64,000 nucleotides of DNA from an uncultured Collinsella sp. (GCA_905197665.1 CAJJZP010000001.1:124001-188000); one strand, 5' to 3'; positions 46,520 to 57,762 are shown, counted from the stretch's first letter. The notes: a model not told the origin generated them from the sequence alone. Numbers and translations: made by a program.

Positions 46520-47380
46520 ATGAATCCCATTACCATGAAACTCGTCGTCGATGATCTGATTCTGCAGGCTCTGCGCGAGGACATTACATTTGAGGACGTG
46601 AGCACGGCGAGCGTGTGCCCCGCGGCGCGCCCCGCCACGGTGGAGCTTATCGCCAAGGCCGATGGCATCATCGCCGGCTTGGACGTGTTTGCCCGCACCT
46701 TTGAGCTGCTGAATCCGCAGAGCTCCGTGTTGTTCGATGTCGCGGACGGCGACGAGGTGCACGCCGGCGACCACGTGGGCCAGGTACGCGGCGACGCGCG
46801 CGTGCTGCTTTCGGGCGAGCGCGTGGCGCTCAACTACCTGCAGCGCATGAGCGGCATCGCTACTTACACGCATCGGATGGCGGCTGCGCTCGAGGGCACC
46901 AAGACCGTGCTTGTCGACACGCGCAAGACCACGCCGGGCATGCGTGTCTTCGAGAAGGCCGCAGTCGAGATCGGCGGTGGCAGCAACCACCGCTATAACC
47001 TGTCGACGGCTGTCATGCTCAAGGACAACCACATCGACGCCGCCGGTGGTGTGACTCGTGCGATCGAGATGGCACGCGCCCACGCATCGTTTACCACGAC
47101 GGTCGAGATTGAGTGCGAGAACCTGGACATGGTACGCGAGGCCGTGGAGGCCGGTGCCGACATCATCATGTTCGACAACATGACCCACGACGACATGGCT
47201 GCTGCGATTGAGCTTATCGCCGGCCGCGCCAAGACCGAGTGCTCGGGCAACGTGGACGCTAACAATATCCGCGCGCTCGCCGACCTGGGCGTTGACTTTA
47301 TTAGCTCGGGGGCGTTGACGCACTCTGCGCCGATTCTCGACCTCTCGCTCAAGCACCTGCGTCTGCTGGACGGTAAATAA
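46520..47380 (+). CDS. nadC: quinolinate phosphoribosyltransferase
   Basis: 286-aa carboxylating nicotinate-nucleotide pyrophosphorylase that converts quinolinate and PRPP to NaMN. Visible are the N-terminal LREDITFEDVST, the catalytic-site DTRKTTPGMRVFEKAAV and HRYNLSTAVMLKDNH, and the phosphate-binding ECSGNVDANNI / GVDFISSGALTHS. The start ATG 46520 lies three bases after the nadB stop with GAGGAG upstream. Its stop overlaps the niaR start (TAATG). Confidence 0.95.
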   Translation: MNPITMKLVVDDLILQALREDITFEDVSTASVCPAARPATVELIAKADGIIAGLDVFARTFELLNPQSSVLFDVADGDEVHAGDHVGQVRGDARVLLSGERVALNYLQRMSGIATYTHRMAAALEGTKTVLVDTRKTTPGMRVFEKAAVEIGGGSNHRYNLSTAVMLKDNHIDAAGGVTRAIEMARAHASFTTTVEIECENLDMVREAVEAGADIIMFDNMTHDDMAAAIELIAGRAKTECSGNVDANNIRALADLGVDFISSGALTHSAPILDLSLKHLRLLDGK

Positions 47381-47925
47381 TGAATGCCCGCGAGCGTCGC
47401 CGTTCCATCATGGCCGTGCTCGAGGAAGCCAAAGATCCTGTCTCGGGCAGTGCGCTTGCCCGCGAGGTGGGCGTGAGCCGTCAGGTCGTGGTGCAGGACA
47501 TCGCCCTGCTGCGCGCTGACGGGCACGATATCGTCGCCACCAATCGCGGCTATGTACTACAGGAGGCCCCCAGCAGCCCCGCCGTGCCCACGCGCTTGGT
47601 CAAGGTTCGCCACAGCGTGGAGCAGGCAGGCGATGAGCTCACGAGTATCGTCGACGCCGGCGGCGCCGTGCTCAACGTGATCGTCAATCACCGCGTGTAC
47701 GGTAAGATCACGGCCGACCTGGACATTCGCAATCGTCGCGATGTTGAGCGCTATCTGCACGATATCGAGAGCGGCAAGAGCTTTCCACTATTAACGGTGA
47801 CGAGCGGCTATCACTTCCATCGCATTGCGGCAGAGGATGAGCAAACCCTCGACGAGATCGAGGCCATGCTCAAGGAGAAGGGCTACCTTGCCGATTTAAT
47901 GCCCTACGAGGATGATTTGTCCTAG
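47380..47925 (+). CDS. niaR: NiaR-type NAD biosynthesis repressor
   Basis: 181-aa regulator. Residues 1-65 are a winged helix of the HTH_11 type (GSALAREVGVSRQVVVQDIALLR). Residues 75-170 are the 3H domain, named for its three conserved histidines (RHSVEQ, NHRVYG, GYHFHRI), which binds nicotinate or a nickel/zinc ion. NiaR/YrxA proteins repress NAD synthesis genes when niacin is plentiful. Being the last gene of the nad operon, it probably autoregulates through the palindrome at 43973. Confidence 0.9.
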   Translation: MNARERRRSIMAVLEEAKDPVSGSALAREVGVSRQVVVQDIALLRADGHDIVATNRGYVLQEAPSSPAVPTRLVKVRHSVEQAGDELTSIVDAGGAVLNVIVNHRVYGKITADLDIRNRRDVERYLHDIESGKSFPLLTVTSGYHFHRIAAEDEQTLDEIEAMLKEKGYLADLMPYEDDLS

Positions 47926-47934
47926 AACACATGC

Positions 47935-47973
47935 AAAAGGAGGCCTCCGCGGCGATGCGGAGGCCTCCTTTTT
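47935..47973. terminator. bidirectional terminator
   Basis: AAAAGGAGGCCTCCGC pairs perfectly with GCGGAGGCCTCCTTTT, with A and T runs on both sides. It serves the nad operon and the convergent ferredoxin gene. Confidence 0.9.
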
Positions 47974-48012
47974 GTGCACGGTGTACTTGTGAGTGTGCAA
48001 GTGAGGGAGTTG

Positions 48013-48198
48013 TTACTCCTCGACGATCTCGGTGATCGCGCCGGCGGGGCAAGCGTCCTGGCAAGCGCCACAGGCGACGCAGGAGTCCTCGTCAGCGACG
48101 GTAGCGACGTCCTGGAGCTCCAGAACGCCAGCGGGGCAGGAGTCGACGCAAACGCCACAAGCGATGCACTCGTCGGCATCAATTACGGGATGAGCCAT
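48013..48198 (-). CDS. 2[4Fe-4S] ferredoxin
   Basis: 61-aa clostridial-type ferredoxin. Two cluster motifs are complete: CIACGVCVDSC with a following Pro, and CVACGACQDAC with a following Pro. It is a low-potential electron carrier, probably for pyruvate:ferredoxin oxidoreductase, hydrogenase or similar partners; the partner is not encoded nearby. The start ATG 48198 has GAGG upstream. Symmetric halves reflect the family's ancient duplication. Confidence 0.95.
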   Translation of the reverse strand: MAHPVIDADECIACGVCVDSCPAGVLELQDVATVADEDSCVACGACQDACPAGAITEIVEE

Positions 48199-48423
48199 GG
48201 TAGTTTCCTCTCTGTTGACCGACGCTACAGGCGATGCGCGCCGGTTTGATTCGGGCAAAAACATACCACGGGAGCGACCGTTTGCAATACCCTCTGACCG
48301 GCATCTTCATACCGTTCGCCGAGTATGCCAAGGTTTACTAAAAAACGCGCAGGTGGGGCCGTTGAGCTGCGCAAATGTTAGCTATAGGTGACTTGTAATA
48401 TTGACCTATTGAGCGCGCCTGCG

Positions 48424-48590
48424 GAAAGGGCATCCCGTTATTTGGCCGAAAACCGGGTCGCAGTTTCCGGTTGGGCCCGCTAGCGGAAACTGCGACCCGG
48501 TATCAGCTCTCAAAACGGGATACGGTTTCCGGTTGAGCCTTCAGACGGAAACTGCGACCCGGAATCTACGCTCAAACCGGGATGCGCCTG
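48424..48590. repeat. CCGGGTCGCAGTTTCCG repeat cluster
   Basis: CCGGGTCGCAGTTTCCG (48453-48469) is inverted at 48484-48500 and directly repeated in the inverted form at 48546-48562, with AAAACGGGAT motifs between. Related to 26145-26325. The rest of the 658-bp gap 48199-48856 shows no gene; the dnaK promoter region lies at its right end. Confidence 0.7.
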
Positions 48591-48720
48591 CCGCAAGACG
48601 GCCCCCAGGCACCCCCGGACGCAAACCTCAGCCATCTCTACATAGATCTCAATAGATTTGCCGAGAACTCATTCAGCGCATCTACCTGCGCATTTAAGAA
48701 CCTAAACTCTCAACAATAAG

Positions 48721-48747
48721 AAATCTTATATGAATTGACTTAGATTT
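48721..48747 (+). promoter_or_regulatory. candidate HspR operator upstream of dnaK
   Basis: AAATCTTATAT-N5-GACTTAGATTT, an AAATCT/AGATTT inverted repeat of 27 bp. It is repeated with 22 of 27 identical bases upstream of clpB (57736-57762). TATATT at 48750 is a possible -10. Confidence 0.65.
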
Positions 48748-48856
48748 TGTATATTCCGGCCCATAAGGGGATACACTACATCCTGAAAGACAAGCCGAAG
48801 CGCCGCGCGACAGATCGTCGAGGCGGCGCGAACGCAAAAGAGAGAGGGAATTTCTA

Positions 48857-50749
<1,893 letters not shown>

Positions 50750-50751
50750 TC

Positions 50752-51594
50752 ATGTCCGCCCGTAAAGCTCGCACGGAGGCGGCCGCCGCTGGCGCCGCCC
50801 CCGTTGACTCTGAGGAGAAGGACGTGAAGATTCCCGTAGAGGCCGTCGACGATACCGAGGCCAACGAGGCCGAGGCCGCCGAGGCTGCCGAGAACCAGGT
50901 AGAGGATTCCAACAAGGAGGCGACGATGACCGAGGACGAGATGGTGGAAGCCGCTATCCGCGCCGGTGAGGAAGCCGCCGACAACGACTTTAAGCTCAAG
51001 TTCGAGCAGGCCCAAAAGGAGCTTGCCGACGTACGCAGCGAGCTCGATGCTGCGGCAGAGGCTCAGAAGGCCGCCGAGGACAAGGCAAAGGACGCCACCG
51101 AGCGTACCGCCCGTCTGCAGGCCGACTGGGAGAACTTCCGTCGCCGCACCGCCAGCGAGCGTATCGCCGAGCGCGAGCGCGCGACCGAGAAGCTTGTCAC
51201 CGCGCTGTTGCCGGTGGTTGACGATATCGAGCGTGCAATCGACCATGCCCGTAGCCAGGAGCTTTCCGACGACTTTAAGCAGTTCGTCGATGGCGTTGAT
51301 GCGGTGCATGCCAAGCTGCTCGATGTGTTTGCGCACGAGGGCGTTGAGCCCATCGACCCCAAGGGCGAGGCGTTCGATCCGCTCGAGCACCAGGCCGTGG
51401 GGCGTGTCGAGGACGCATCGCAGTACGACGAGACCGTCAACGACGTGTACCAGAAGGGCTACCGCATGGCGGACCGCATCCTGCGCTCCGCGATGGTGAC
51501 GGTGACCTACGGTGGCGAGAAGCGCCCCGCACCGGAGCCCGAAGCGGCGCCCGAGGATGCTGCGGCCGATACGGCTGAGAGCACCGAGGAGTAA
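50752..51594 (+). CDS. grpE: nucleotide exchange factor GrpE
   Basis: Up to 280 aa. A long acidic Ala/Glu-rich N-terminus (residues 1-70) leads into the GrpE coiled coil (KFEQAQKELADVRSELDAAAE), then the RTARLQADWENFRRR helix and the C-terminal beta wing (HEGVEPIDPKGEAFDPLEHQAV). It releases ADP from DnaK. ATG 50752 lies two bases after the dnaK stop and lacks a clear ribosome site. ATG 50926 has AAGGAGG five bases upstream and would give 222 aa, a more usual length; either or both may be used. Confidence 0.93.
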   Translation: MSARKARTEAAAAGAAPVDSEEKDVKIPVEAVDDTEANEAEAAEAAENQVEDSNKEATMTEDEMVEAAIRAGEEAADNDFKLKFEQAQKELADVRSELDAAAEAQKAAEDKAKDATERTARLQADWENFRRRTASERIAERERATEKLVTALLPVVDDIERAIDHARSQELSDDFKQFVDGVDAVHAKLLDVFAHEGVEPIDPKGEAFDPLEHQAVGRVEDASQYDETVNDVYQKGYRMADRILRSAMVTVTYGGEKRPAPEPEAAPEDAAADTAESTEE

Positions 51595-51600
51595 TTGAGA

Positions 51601-51630
51601 AGGGCCCCGGGGCAACACCCGGGGCCCTTT
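51601..51630 (+). terminator. terminator between grpE and dnaJ
   Basis: AGGGCCCCGGG pairs with CCCGGGGCCCT, followed by TTCT. It could limit dnaJ-hspR transcription or be partly read through, since no strong promoter is obvious in the remaining 70 bases. Confidence 0.75.
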
Positions 51631-51701
51631 CTGGCCTAGTGCCATATGACAGTATGAGCCGCCGCCCGTTGAGCGGTGGATGAAACAGGAGAGGAGCTAC
51701 G

Positions 51702-52667
51702 ATGGCTGCAGGCAAAACCTTCTATGACATCCTGGGCGTATCCAAGAGCGCCTCCGACAAAGAGATCAAGAGCGCGTTTCGCAAGCTCGCGCAAAAATAC
51801 CACCCCGATGCCGGCGGCGACGAGGCCAAGTTCAAGGAGATTAGCGAGGCTTACGAGACGCTTTCGGACGAGAAGAAGCGCAAAGAGTACGACCAGATGC
51901 TCATGTTCGGCGGCATGCCGGGCGCGGGCGGCGCGTATGGCGGCGGCTACGGTGCCGGCGCGGGCGCCAGCGGCTGGGGCGATATCTTCGACAGCATCTT
52001 TAGCGGCAACGGCGCTTGGGGCAGCGATTGGGGCTCGGGCTTTGCCGGGGCTGCGGGTAATGCCGGTGCCGGTGCGGGTCGCAGCCGTGCTCGCAAGGGC
52101 GGCGACCTGTCGCTGACAGTCGACGTGACGGCCGAGGACGCGTTTCGCGGCGTGACGCACAAGGTCACCTATCGCATTCCCTCGACGGGCGAACAGCAAA
52201 CCATTACGGTCTCGGTTCCCGCAGGTGCGGTCGACGGCGGCAAACTACGCTACAAGCGTCGCGGCGAGTATGGCGTTGCGGGTGGCGAGCGCGGCGACCT
52301 GGTCGTGACCACGCATGTGGAGGAGCACCCGCTGTTTAAGCGCAAGGGTGCCGATGTGACCATGGAGGTACCGATCTCGGTTTACGAGGCGGCGCTCGGC
52401 TGCACGGTGGATGTGCCCACACCCGGCGGCGCGACGGTTCGTCTGAAGGTGCCGGCGGGCACCCAGACGGGCAAGAAGTTCCGCTTTAAGGAGATGGGCG
52501 CGCCCGATGTTAAGCACCGTGGCCGCACGGGCGCGCTGCTCGTCGAGATCAAGGTGCAGGTTCCCACGAACCTGTCCGACGATGAACGCGATGCCATGAC
52601 CAAGCTGCGCGAGGCCGACACGCGCGACTATCGCGAGAAGGTCAATCGTTACAAGGCGACGTGCTAG
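51702..52667 (+). CDS. dnaJ: DnaJ-type co-chaperone lacking the zinc finger
   Basis: 321-aa J-protein. The J domain (residues 1-70) has the HPD motif at 34-36 in [11 protein letters not shown] Gly-rich linker (75-130) follows, then two C-terminal beta-domains ([41 protein letters not shown]). The four CxxCxGxG zinc-finger repeats of classical DnaJ are absent, so this is a type II/CbpA-like protein even though it sits in the dnaK-grpE-hspR order. It stimulates DnaK ATPase and delivers clients. Confidence 0.9.
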   Translation: MAAGKTFYDILGVSKSASDKEIKSAFRKLAQKYHPDAGGDEAKFKEISEAYETLSDEKKRKEYDQMLMFGGMPGAGGAYGGGYGAGAGASGWGDIFDSIFSGNGAWGSDWGSGFAGAAGNAGAGAGRSRARKGGDLSLTVDVTAEDAFRGVTHKVTYRIPSTGEQQTITVSVPAGAVDGGKLRYKRRGEYGVAGGERGDLVVTTHVEEHPLFKRKGADVTMEVPISVYEAALGCTVDVPTPGGATVRLKVPAGTQTGKKFRFKEMGAPDVKHRGRTGALLVEIKVQVPTNLSDDERDAMTKLREADTRDYREKVNRYKATC

Positions 52668-52739
52668 GGCGGTCGCGGCGCACGCCCACGCCCGCGGGCT
52701 TATGATGGACGATAACGAGACGGAAAGGGGTCAGGTAGC

Positions 52740-53156
52740 ATGGCCGAGGACAATAGGAACAAACCGCTGTACATGATCAGCGTGGCGGCCGAGCTGACCG
52801 GCATGCACCCGCAGACTCTGCGCGTCTACGAGTCCAAGGGCTTGGTGAACCCCCAGCGCTCGGGCGGCAACACGCGTCTGTATTCGCGTGCCGATATCGA
52901 GCGCCTGGAGCTCATCAACCAGCTGACTGACGAGGGCATCAACCTTGCCGGCGTGGTGCGCATCCTCGATATGAAGGAGCGTGCCGAGGAGCGCGAGCGC
53001 GAGAACGAAAAGCTCCGCGCCCGCGTGCGCCAGCTCGAGGACGAGCTGCACGAGTATAAGATGCAGAAGAAGATCACCGCCCTGGCCCCGCGCGACGGCT
53101 CGGTCAACCCCGAGCAAGTCATGCGCAAACTGCTGGGCACGGGCGGCGACCTGTAG
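52740..53156 (+). CDS. hspR: heat-shock repressor HspR (MerR family)
   Basis: 138-aa MerR-type regulator. The winged helix occupies residues 10-80 (ISVAAELTGMHPQTLRVYESKGLVNPQRSGGNTRLYS), followed by a coiled coil (residues 78-115, rich in E, R and K). HspR represses its own heat-shock operon, using DnaK as co-repressor, in actinobacteria. Target sites in this window are probably the two 27-bp elements at 48721 and 57736. The start ATG 52740 follows GGAAAGGGG. Confidence 0.93.
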   Translation: MAEDNRNKPLYMISVAAELTGMHPQTLRVYESKGLVNPQRSGGNTRLYSRADIERLELINQLTDEGINLAGVVRILDMKERAEERERENEKLRARVRQLEDELHEYKMQKKITALAPRDGSVNPEQVMRKLLGTGGDL

Positions 53157-53158
53157 GC

Positions 53159-53260
53159 ACTCATTGGGGACAGACTTAAATGAGTACCTGCAGAATGAGA
53201 GTGGATAATCTCCCGTTTTTTGCCTGTTTGCAGGCTCAAAGTGGGAGATTATCCACTCTC
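53159..53260. repeat. family-B half repeat followed by family-D repeat
   Basis: ACTCATTGGGGACAGACTTAAATGAG (53159-53184, two pieces) precedes the perfect family-D hairpin GAGAGTGGATAATCTCCC / GGGAGATTATCCACTCTC (53197-53260). They sit directly after hspR. Confidence 0.8.
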
Positions 53261-53426
53261 GTCATTTGAGCGTCTAAGTCTGCCTCCTCGGCACTCAACT
53301 CGTCCTGTGCTTTACCGAGGTAAAGTGAACGTGCAGATTCGTAACCCACTCGCAACTGTTCTATGGCACGATATTGAACGAATGTATGCTATGCGCCCAA
53401 ATCTTTTGGGCAGAGTGGGAGACAGT

Positions 53427-55727
53427 ATGGTCAAGCTGTACGAGGACGGCATCTACCTGCGCGGCGGCAGCGAGGTCGTGCCTGCGGCCGAGGCTGCTGA
53501 GCGCGGCATTACGAAGACGCCCGAGGATGCCAAGCGCGGAACCATCGCGTATTCGATCCTCCAAGCACACAATACGTCCGGCGACCCCGAGGCACTCAAG
53601 ATTCGCTTCGACGCCATGGCGAGCCACGACATCACCTTTGTCGGCATCATCCAAACGGCGCGTGCCTCGGGCATGGAGCAGTTCCCGCTGCCCTACGTGC
53701 TCACCAACTGCCATAACTCGCTGTGCGCCGTGGGCGGCACCATCAACGAGGACGACCACGTCTTTGGCCTCTCTGCGGCCAAGAAGTACGGCGGCATCTT
53801 TGTCCCGCCGCACATCGCCGTCATCCACTCCTTTATGCGTGAGAACTTTGCCGGTTGCGGCAAGATGATCCTGGGTTCCGACTCGCACACCCGCTACGGC
53901 GCCCTAGGCACCATGGCCGTGGGTGAGGGCGGCGGCGAGCTGGCCAAGCAGTTGCTGCGCGACACCTACGATGTCGCCTATCCCGGCGTCGTTGCCATCT
54001 ACCTCACGGGCGCCCCGCGCCCCGGCGTCGGCCCGCACGACGTGGCGCTCGCCATCATCCGCGCCGTCTTTGCCAAGGGCTACGTTAAGAACAAGGTCAT
54101 GGAGTTCGTGGGCCCCGGCATCTCGAGCATGACGACCGACTACCGCAACGGCGTCGACGTCATGACCACCGAGACCACCTGCCTTTCCTCAATCTGGGCA
54201 ACCGACGAGGACACGCACGCGTTTTTGACCATGCACGGCCGCGGCGACGACTACCGCGAGCTCAAGCCCGCCGATGTTGCCTACTACGACGGCTGCGTCG
54301 AGGTCGATCTGTCGAGCATCAAGCCCATGATTGCGCTGCCGTTCCATCCTTCCAACGGCTTTGAGATTGACGAGCTCAACGAGAACCTCGAGGATATCCT
54401 TCACGAGGTGGAGCTCGAGGCCGCTAAGATCGGCGAGGGCAAGACGCACTTTAGCCTGCTCGACAAGATCGTCGACGGCAAGCTGCACGTGCAGCAGGGC
54501 GTTATCGCCGGCTGCTCGGGCGGCAACTACGACTCCGTGGTCCAGGCTGCCCGCGTGCTCAAGGGCGCCAACACCGGCTGCGGCGAGTTCTCGCTGTCGG
54601 TCTATCCCACGAGCCAGCCCGTGGCACTCGAGCTTACACGCCGCGGCTATATCTACGACCTTATGGAGGCCGGCGCGATCGTGCGCACGGCGTTCTGCGG
54701 CCCGTGCTTCGGTGCCGGCGACACGCCCGCCAACAACGGCCTTTCGATCCGCCACACTACGCGCAACTTCCCCAACCGCGAGGGCTCCAAGCCGGGCAAT
54801 GGCCAGCTGAGCGCCGTGGCTCTGATGGACGCCCGTTCCATTGCGGCGACGGCTGCCAACGGCGGCATCCTGACGCCGGCGACCGACCTGCCCGAGGACA
54901 CCTGGGACGAGGCTTGCGAGTACACCTTCGACGACGCGCCGTACAAGAAGCGCGTGTACTGGGGCTTTGGCAAGGCGGAGCCTGCCGACGAGCTGGTCGA
55001 GGGTCCCAACATCAAGCCGTGGCCCGCGATGGAGCCGCTCGGCGACGACATCCTGCTCAAGGTGTGTTCCAAGATCATGGACCCGGTCACCACGACCGAC
55101 GAGCTCATTCCCTCGGGCGAGACGAGCTCCTTCCGCTCCAATCCGCTGGGCCTGGCCGAGTTTACGCTCAGCCGCCGCGACCCGGCCTACGTGGGCCGTT
55201 CCAAGGAGGTCGACGCCGTGGAGAAGCGCCGCGTTGCCGGCGAGTCCGCGGGCGACCTGGCGGCGCTCGATGCCGAGCTTGCCGGCGTGTTTGAGGCACT
55301 GGCGGGCGCGGGCGTCGCGGCCGATGCCAAGGCGACCGAGTACGGCTCCATGCTCTATGCCAAGAAGCCAGGTGACGGTTCTGCCCGCGAGCAGGCCGCG
55401 AGTTGCCAGCGCGTCATCGGTGGCCTGGCCAACATCGTCCACGAGTACGCCACCAAGCGCTACCGCTCCAACGTGATGAACTGGGGCATGGTGCCCTTCC
55501 AGATGGAGGCCGAGCCCAACTTTGAGGTGGGCGATTACGTCTTTGTGCCGGGTATCCGTGCCGCGCTCGATGGCGACCTGAAGAACATCGCTGCCTACGT
55601 GGTGCGTGCTGACGGTTCGGTCGAGCAGATTGAGCTCTACATTGCCGATATGACGGCCGAGGAGCGTGCCATCGTCAAGGCCGGCTGCCTGATCAACTAC
55701 AACAAGTTCAAGGCCGCTGCCGAGTAA
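53427..55727 (+). CDS. aconitase-family hydratase (YbhJ-like)
   Basis: 766-aa protein of the aconitase superfamily. [4Fe-4S] ligand cysteines are in [16 protein letters not shown] and FCGPCFGAG. The substrate-binding [21 protein letters not shown] is typical of the family, and the swivel domain occupies the last 200 residues. The length and the layout match E. coli YbhJ-type putative hydratases rather than AcnA/AcnB, so its substrate is uncertain. The start ATG 53427 was chosen for GGGAG six bases upstream; the open frame extends further 5' without a good site. It stands alone between heat-shock genes. Confidence 0.85.
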   Translation: MVKLYEDGIYLRGGSEVVPAAEAAERGITKTPEDAKRGTIAYSILQAHNTSGDPEALKIRFDAMASHDITFVGIIQTARASGMEQFPLPYVLTNCHNSLCAVGGTINEDDHVFGLSAAKKYGGIFVPPHIAVIHSFMRENFAGCGKMILGSDSHTRYGALGTMAVGEGGGELAKQLLRDTYDVAYPGVVAIYLTGAPRPGVGPHDVALAIIRAVFAKGYVKNKVMEFVGPGISSMTTDYRNGVDVMTTETTCLSSIWATDEDTHAFLTMHGRGDDYRELKPADVAYYDGCVEVDLSSIKPMIALPFHPSNGFEIDELNENLEDILHEVELEAAKIGEGKTHFSLLDKIVDGKLHVQQGVIAGCSGGNYDSVVQAARVLKGANTGCGEFSLSVYPTSQPVALELTRRGYIYDLMEAGAIVRTAFCGPCFGAGDTPANNGLSIRHTTRNFPNREGSKPGNGQLSAVALMDARSIAATAANGGILTPATDLPEDTWDEACEYTFDDAPYKKRVYWGFGKAEPADELVEGPNIKPWPAMEPLGDDILLKVCSKIMDPVTTTDELIPSGETSSFRSNPLGLAEFTLSRRDPAYVGRSKEVDAVEKRRVAGESAGDLAALDAELAGVFEALAGAGVAADAKATEYGSMLYAKKPGDGSAREQAASCQRVIGGLANIVHEYATKRYRSNVMNWGMVPFQMEAEPNFEVGDYVFVPGIRAALDGDLKNIAAYVVRADGSVEQIELYIADMTAEERAIVKAGCLINYNKFKAAAE

Positions 55728-55745
55728 CTCTGCTGTACGCCCCGG

Positions 55746-55807
55746 ACACACCTTTCCCTCGTGCTCACGCGCTTCGCGAGGGTCGCCCGAGGGAAAGGTG
55801 TGGCTGG
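55746..55807. terminator. long hairpin after the hydratase
   Basis: ACACCTTTCCCTCG pairs with CGAGGGAAAGGTGT around an inner stem (GCGCTTCGCG). There is no T run, so it may be a stabilising 3' structure rather than a terminator. Confidence 0.5.
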
Positions 55808-55865
55808 GGCTACTGCGACGTTCTCGTTGGGTCTTGAGGGACGCTAATAAATAGACTTGCTTGAT

Positions 55866-55897
55866 GCCGCCTCTGTTATCGGGGCGGCTTCTTTTTG
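55866..55897 (+). terminator. Rho-independent terminator
   Basis: GCCGCC pairs with GGCGGC, followed by TTCTTTTTG. Confidence 0.65.
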
Positions 55898-55900
55898 TTG

Positions 55901-55940
55901 AAAACCACCACAAAGGGGGCAGGCACCTTTGTGGTGGTGG
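55901..55940. repeat. family-A palindromic repeat
   Basis: AAAACCACCACAAAGG..CCTTTGTGGTGGTGG. Pairing is perfect in the outer 13 bp. Confidence 0.85.
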
Positions 55941-55991
55941 GGACGAGCTCGATGCTGTTGTGATCGTTGAGCGGCATGTTAATGGGCGGCT

Positions 55992-56660
55992 CTACAGAAT
56001 TTCATCTGGGCTGGCGGGTTTGGTTGTTTTGGGGATGCCGAGTTTGGATGACGCGAAATCGTCAACATTGTCCTTAATTCCGTCTTTGGTGTAGACAGTG
56101 ACCATATAGGTGCTGTGTCCGAATTCGCCCTTGTCGCGTGTTGCCCAGGCATCCCAGTAGGCGGCCCCGTTTCGCCCTTTGATTGTTCCGACACGGCGGA
56201 GTTCTGTTCGCTTTAATTTCTGGTTGCTATAGATGGTTCGACCGGCCTCCTCGGTGAGCCCGCACTGTCCAAGCATCTTGTCGAGGACTTGGTTCATGTG
56301 GCGCTCATCGGTGTTTGGTGCGTAGTCGTAGGCGAGGGTGATGGAGTCGAGTGGCTGGTCGTCGATTAGATAGTTTAGCGCCTGAGGTCCAAGGCAGAAA
56401 TAGGGGGAGCATCCGTCGATCTGACCGAGCAGTGGCAACTTTGACTGCCAACTTCCGGTGGGAATTCCATCTTCGTAAAACACGCCGCGACAGATAAAGG
56501 AGAGCGAGGTGGCACGCGAGCCGGCGTCGACCATTCCGCATAAATCGAAGGGCGAGGTGATACCAAGGGAAAAGGGCGTGATGACGATAAGGAAGAGCAT
56601 CACGATGGGTATGGCGAGAATGGCGATGACGTTGCGACCGGTGGAATGAGGCGGCTTCAT
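55992..56660 (-). CDS. membrane-anchored protein, unknown (222 aa)
   Basis: An N-terminal hydrophobic segment (residues 9-33, NVIAILAIPIVMLFLIVITP) anchors an extracytoplasmic domain of about 190 residues that has five cysteines (DLCGM, ICRGV, GCSPYFCLG, GQCGL). The domain includes YDYAPNTDERHMNQVLDKML and AYWDAWATRDKGEFGHSTYMVTVYTKDG. No family is recognised. The start ATG 56660 has GAGGAG upstream. It faces a gene of identical length and similar layout (56894) across a family-A repeat, suggesting a functional pair. Confidence 0.65.
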   Translation of the reverse strand: MKPPHSTGRNVIAILAIPIVMLFLIVITPFSLGITSPFDLCGMVDAGSRATSLSFICRGVFYEDGIPTGSWQSKLPLLGQIDGCSPYFCLGPQALNYLIDDQPLDSITLAYDYAPNTDERHMNQVLDKMLGQCGLTEEAGRTIYSNQKLKRTELRRVGTIKGRNGAAYWDAWATRDKGEFGHSTYMVTVYTKDGIKDNVDDFASSKLGIPKTTKPASPDEIL

Positions 56661-56766
56661 ATGCGCTCCTCGAGACAAAGATCTGTTGAGGATAGGAGAA
56701 ATGGATATGTTCAGAGAACAATTCAAGTTTAATCTCATGGCGCGAGATGGTCGACCGTTAGCGTCG

Positions 56767-56805
56767 AAAACCACCACAAAGGTGCCTGTCCCCTTTGTGG
56801 TGGTG
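56767..56805. repeat. family-A palindromic repeat
   Basis: AAACCACCACAAAGG / CCTTTGTGGTGG around a TGCCTGTCC core, in the divergent gap between the two membrane-anchored protein genes. Confidence 0.85.
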
Positions 56806-56893
56806 AGGAGCGCGCGGCTTCTTTTGGTAATAGTGCTGGCTGGCGATATCATTAGTGCAGGTAGCGAAGGTTTGCGTTGCGAGGTGCTTTGCT

Positions 56894-57562
56894 GTGAGAA
56901 GTCCTGCCCGTATTGGATTGATTGTTTTGGCGCTTGCGATTGCCGTGGTTGGCATGGGCACTGTCGGCATGGCGTTTCTACCTGCTGCGGTGACGGAACC
57001 GGTGGTCAAGCCTGTGACTCAATCTGTCGAACTTCTGACCGGCGACGACAAGCCCGAGACCATTACCGTTGATTTTGATGAGCAACCGGCTGCGCTGGGC
57101 ATTAGTAATTATCCGCGTATTCAGCTTGGGGCCATGCGCTATACCACGGATACAAGCCTGATCGATAGGGCGTCCGAGCTACTCAAGGGCAAAACATTTA
57201 AGCGTTGGTACGGATATGCGTCCTATCGGGCAAAAGCGAACGACATGGTTGGCGGATGCCACTCTTCCATCGAGCTGGACACTGCAAACGGCGCAAAGTT
57301 ATGTGATGTCTCGTACGATCCGGGCTACGAGGGCAATGAGGGGCCGGGCATCTACATCATGGACGGCGATGTCGCCTATGTCATGGAGGGCGACCAGACC
57401 GAGCTCAACGATTTTATGGGTCAGTGTATCCAAGATGCCTATAAACAGACCTGCTTGCCTGACCCGCAGACTGCACGCGATAGTGGGTCTGCCCGTACAT
57501 GGCTGTTCGAGGATGAGATGCCCTGGAACGCCGAATCGGGAAGCACGGGCTCGACAAGTTAA
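56894..57562 (+). CDS. membrane-anchored protein, unknown (222 aa, second)
   Basis: An N-terminal TM segment (residues 7-30, IGLIVLALAIAVVGMGTVGM) is followed by an extracytoplasmic domain. Notable parts are the strand-rich PETITVDFDEQPAALGI, the tryptophan/tyrosine-rich FKRWYGYASYRAK, and GPGIYIMDGDVAYVMEGDQTELNDFM. The C-terminus is Ser/Gly-rich. No family is recognised; sequence likeness to the divergent neighbour is weak. The start is GTG 56894 with GAGGTG upstream; another in-frame GTG at 56855 would add 13 residues. Confidence 0.65.
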   Translation: MRSPARIGLIVLALAIAVVGMGTVGMAFLPAAVTEPVVKPVTQSVELLTGDDKPETITVDFDEQPAALGISNYPRIQLGAMRYTTDTSLIDRASELLKGKTFKRWYGYASYRAKANDMVGGCHSSIELDTANGAKLCDVSYDPGYEGNEGPGIYIMDGDVAYVMEGDQTELNDFMGQCIQDAYKQTCLPDPQTARDSGSARTWLFEDEMPWNAESGSTGSTS

Positions 57563-57572
57563 TAGAGGCTGC

Positions 57573-57674
57573 AACCACCACAAAGGTGCCTGCCCTCTTT
57601 GTGGTGGTTTTCGGTCTGTCTCGATCTGTAACATCTAGGATCAAAAATGGCTGCTAGATGTTACAGATCGAGAC
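57573..57674. repeat. family-A repeat followed by GTCTCGATCTGTAACA palindrome
   Basis: The family-A copy is at 57573-57610. TCTCGATCTGTAACATCTAG and CTAGATGTTACAGATCGAGA follow at 57619-57674, the longest arms of the three copies of this second family. Confidence 0.85.
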
Positions 57675-57735
57675 GGTAGCGCGCCTGGGCAGCGGCGGGC
57701 TGACATCTCAGTACCCTATCCGTAATTCACTCAGA

Positions 57736-57762
57736 AAATCTTATATATAGAGACTTAGATTT
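57736..57762 (+). promoter_or_regulatory. candidate HspR operator upstream of clpB
   Basis: AAATCTTATAT-N5-GACTTAGATTT, matching 48721-48747 at all but the five central bases. TATAAG at 57766 is a possible -10. Confidence 0.65.

Noticed and set aside
48424..48590. A CRISPR array
   Set aside because: Repeats are inverted as well as direct, spacing is irregular, spacers are themselves repetitive and no cas genes are near.
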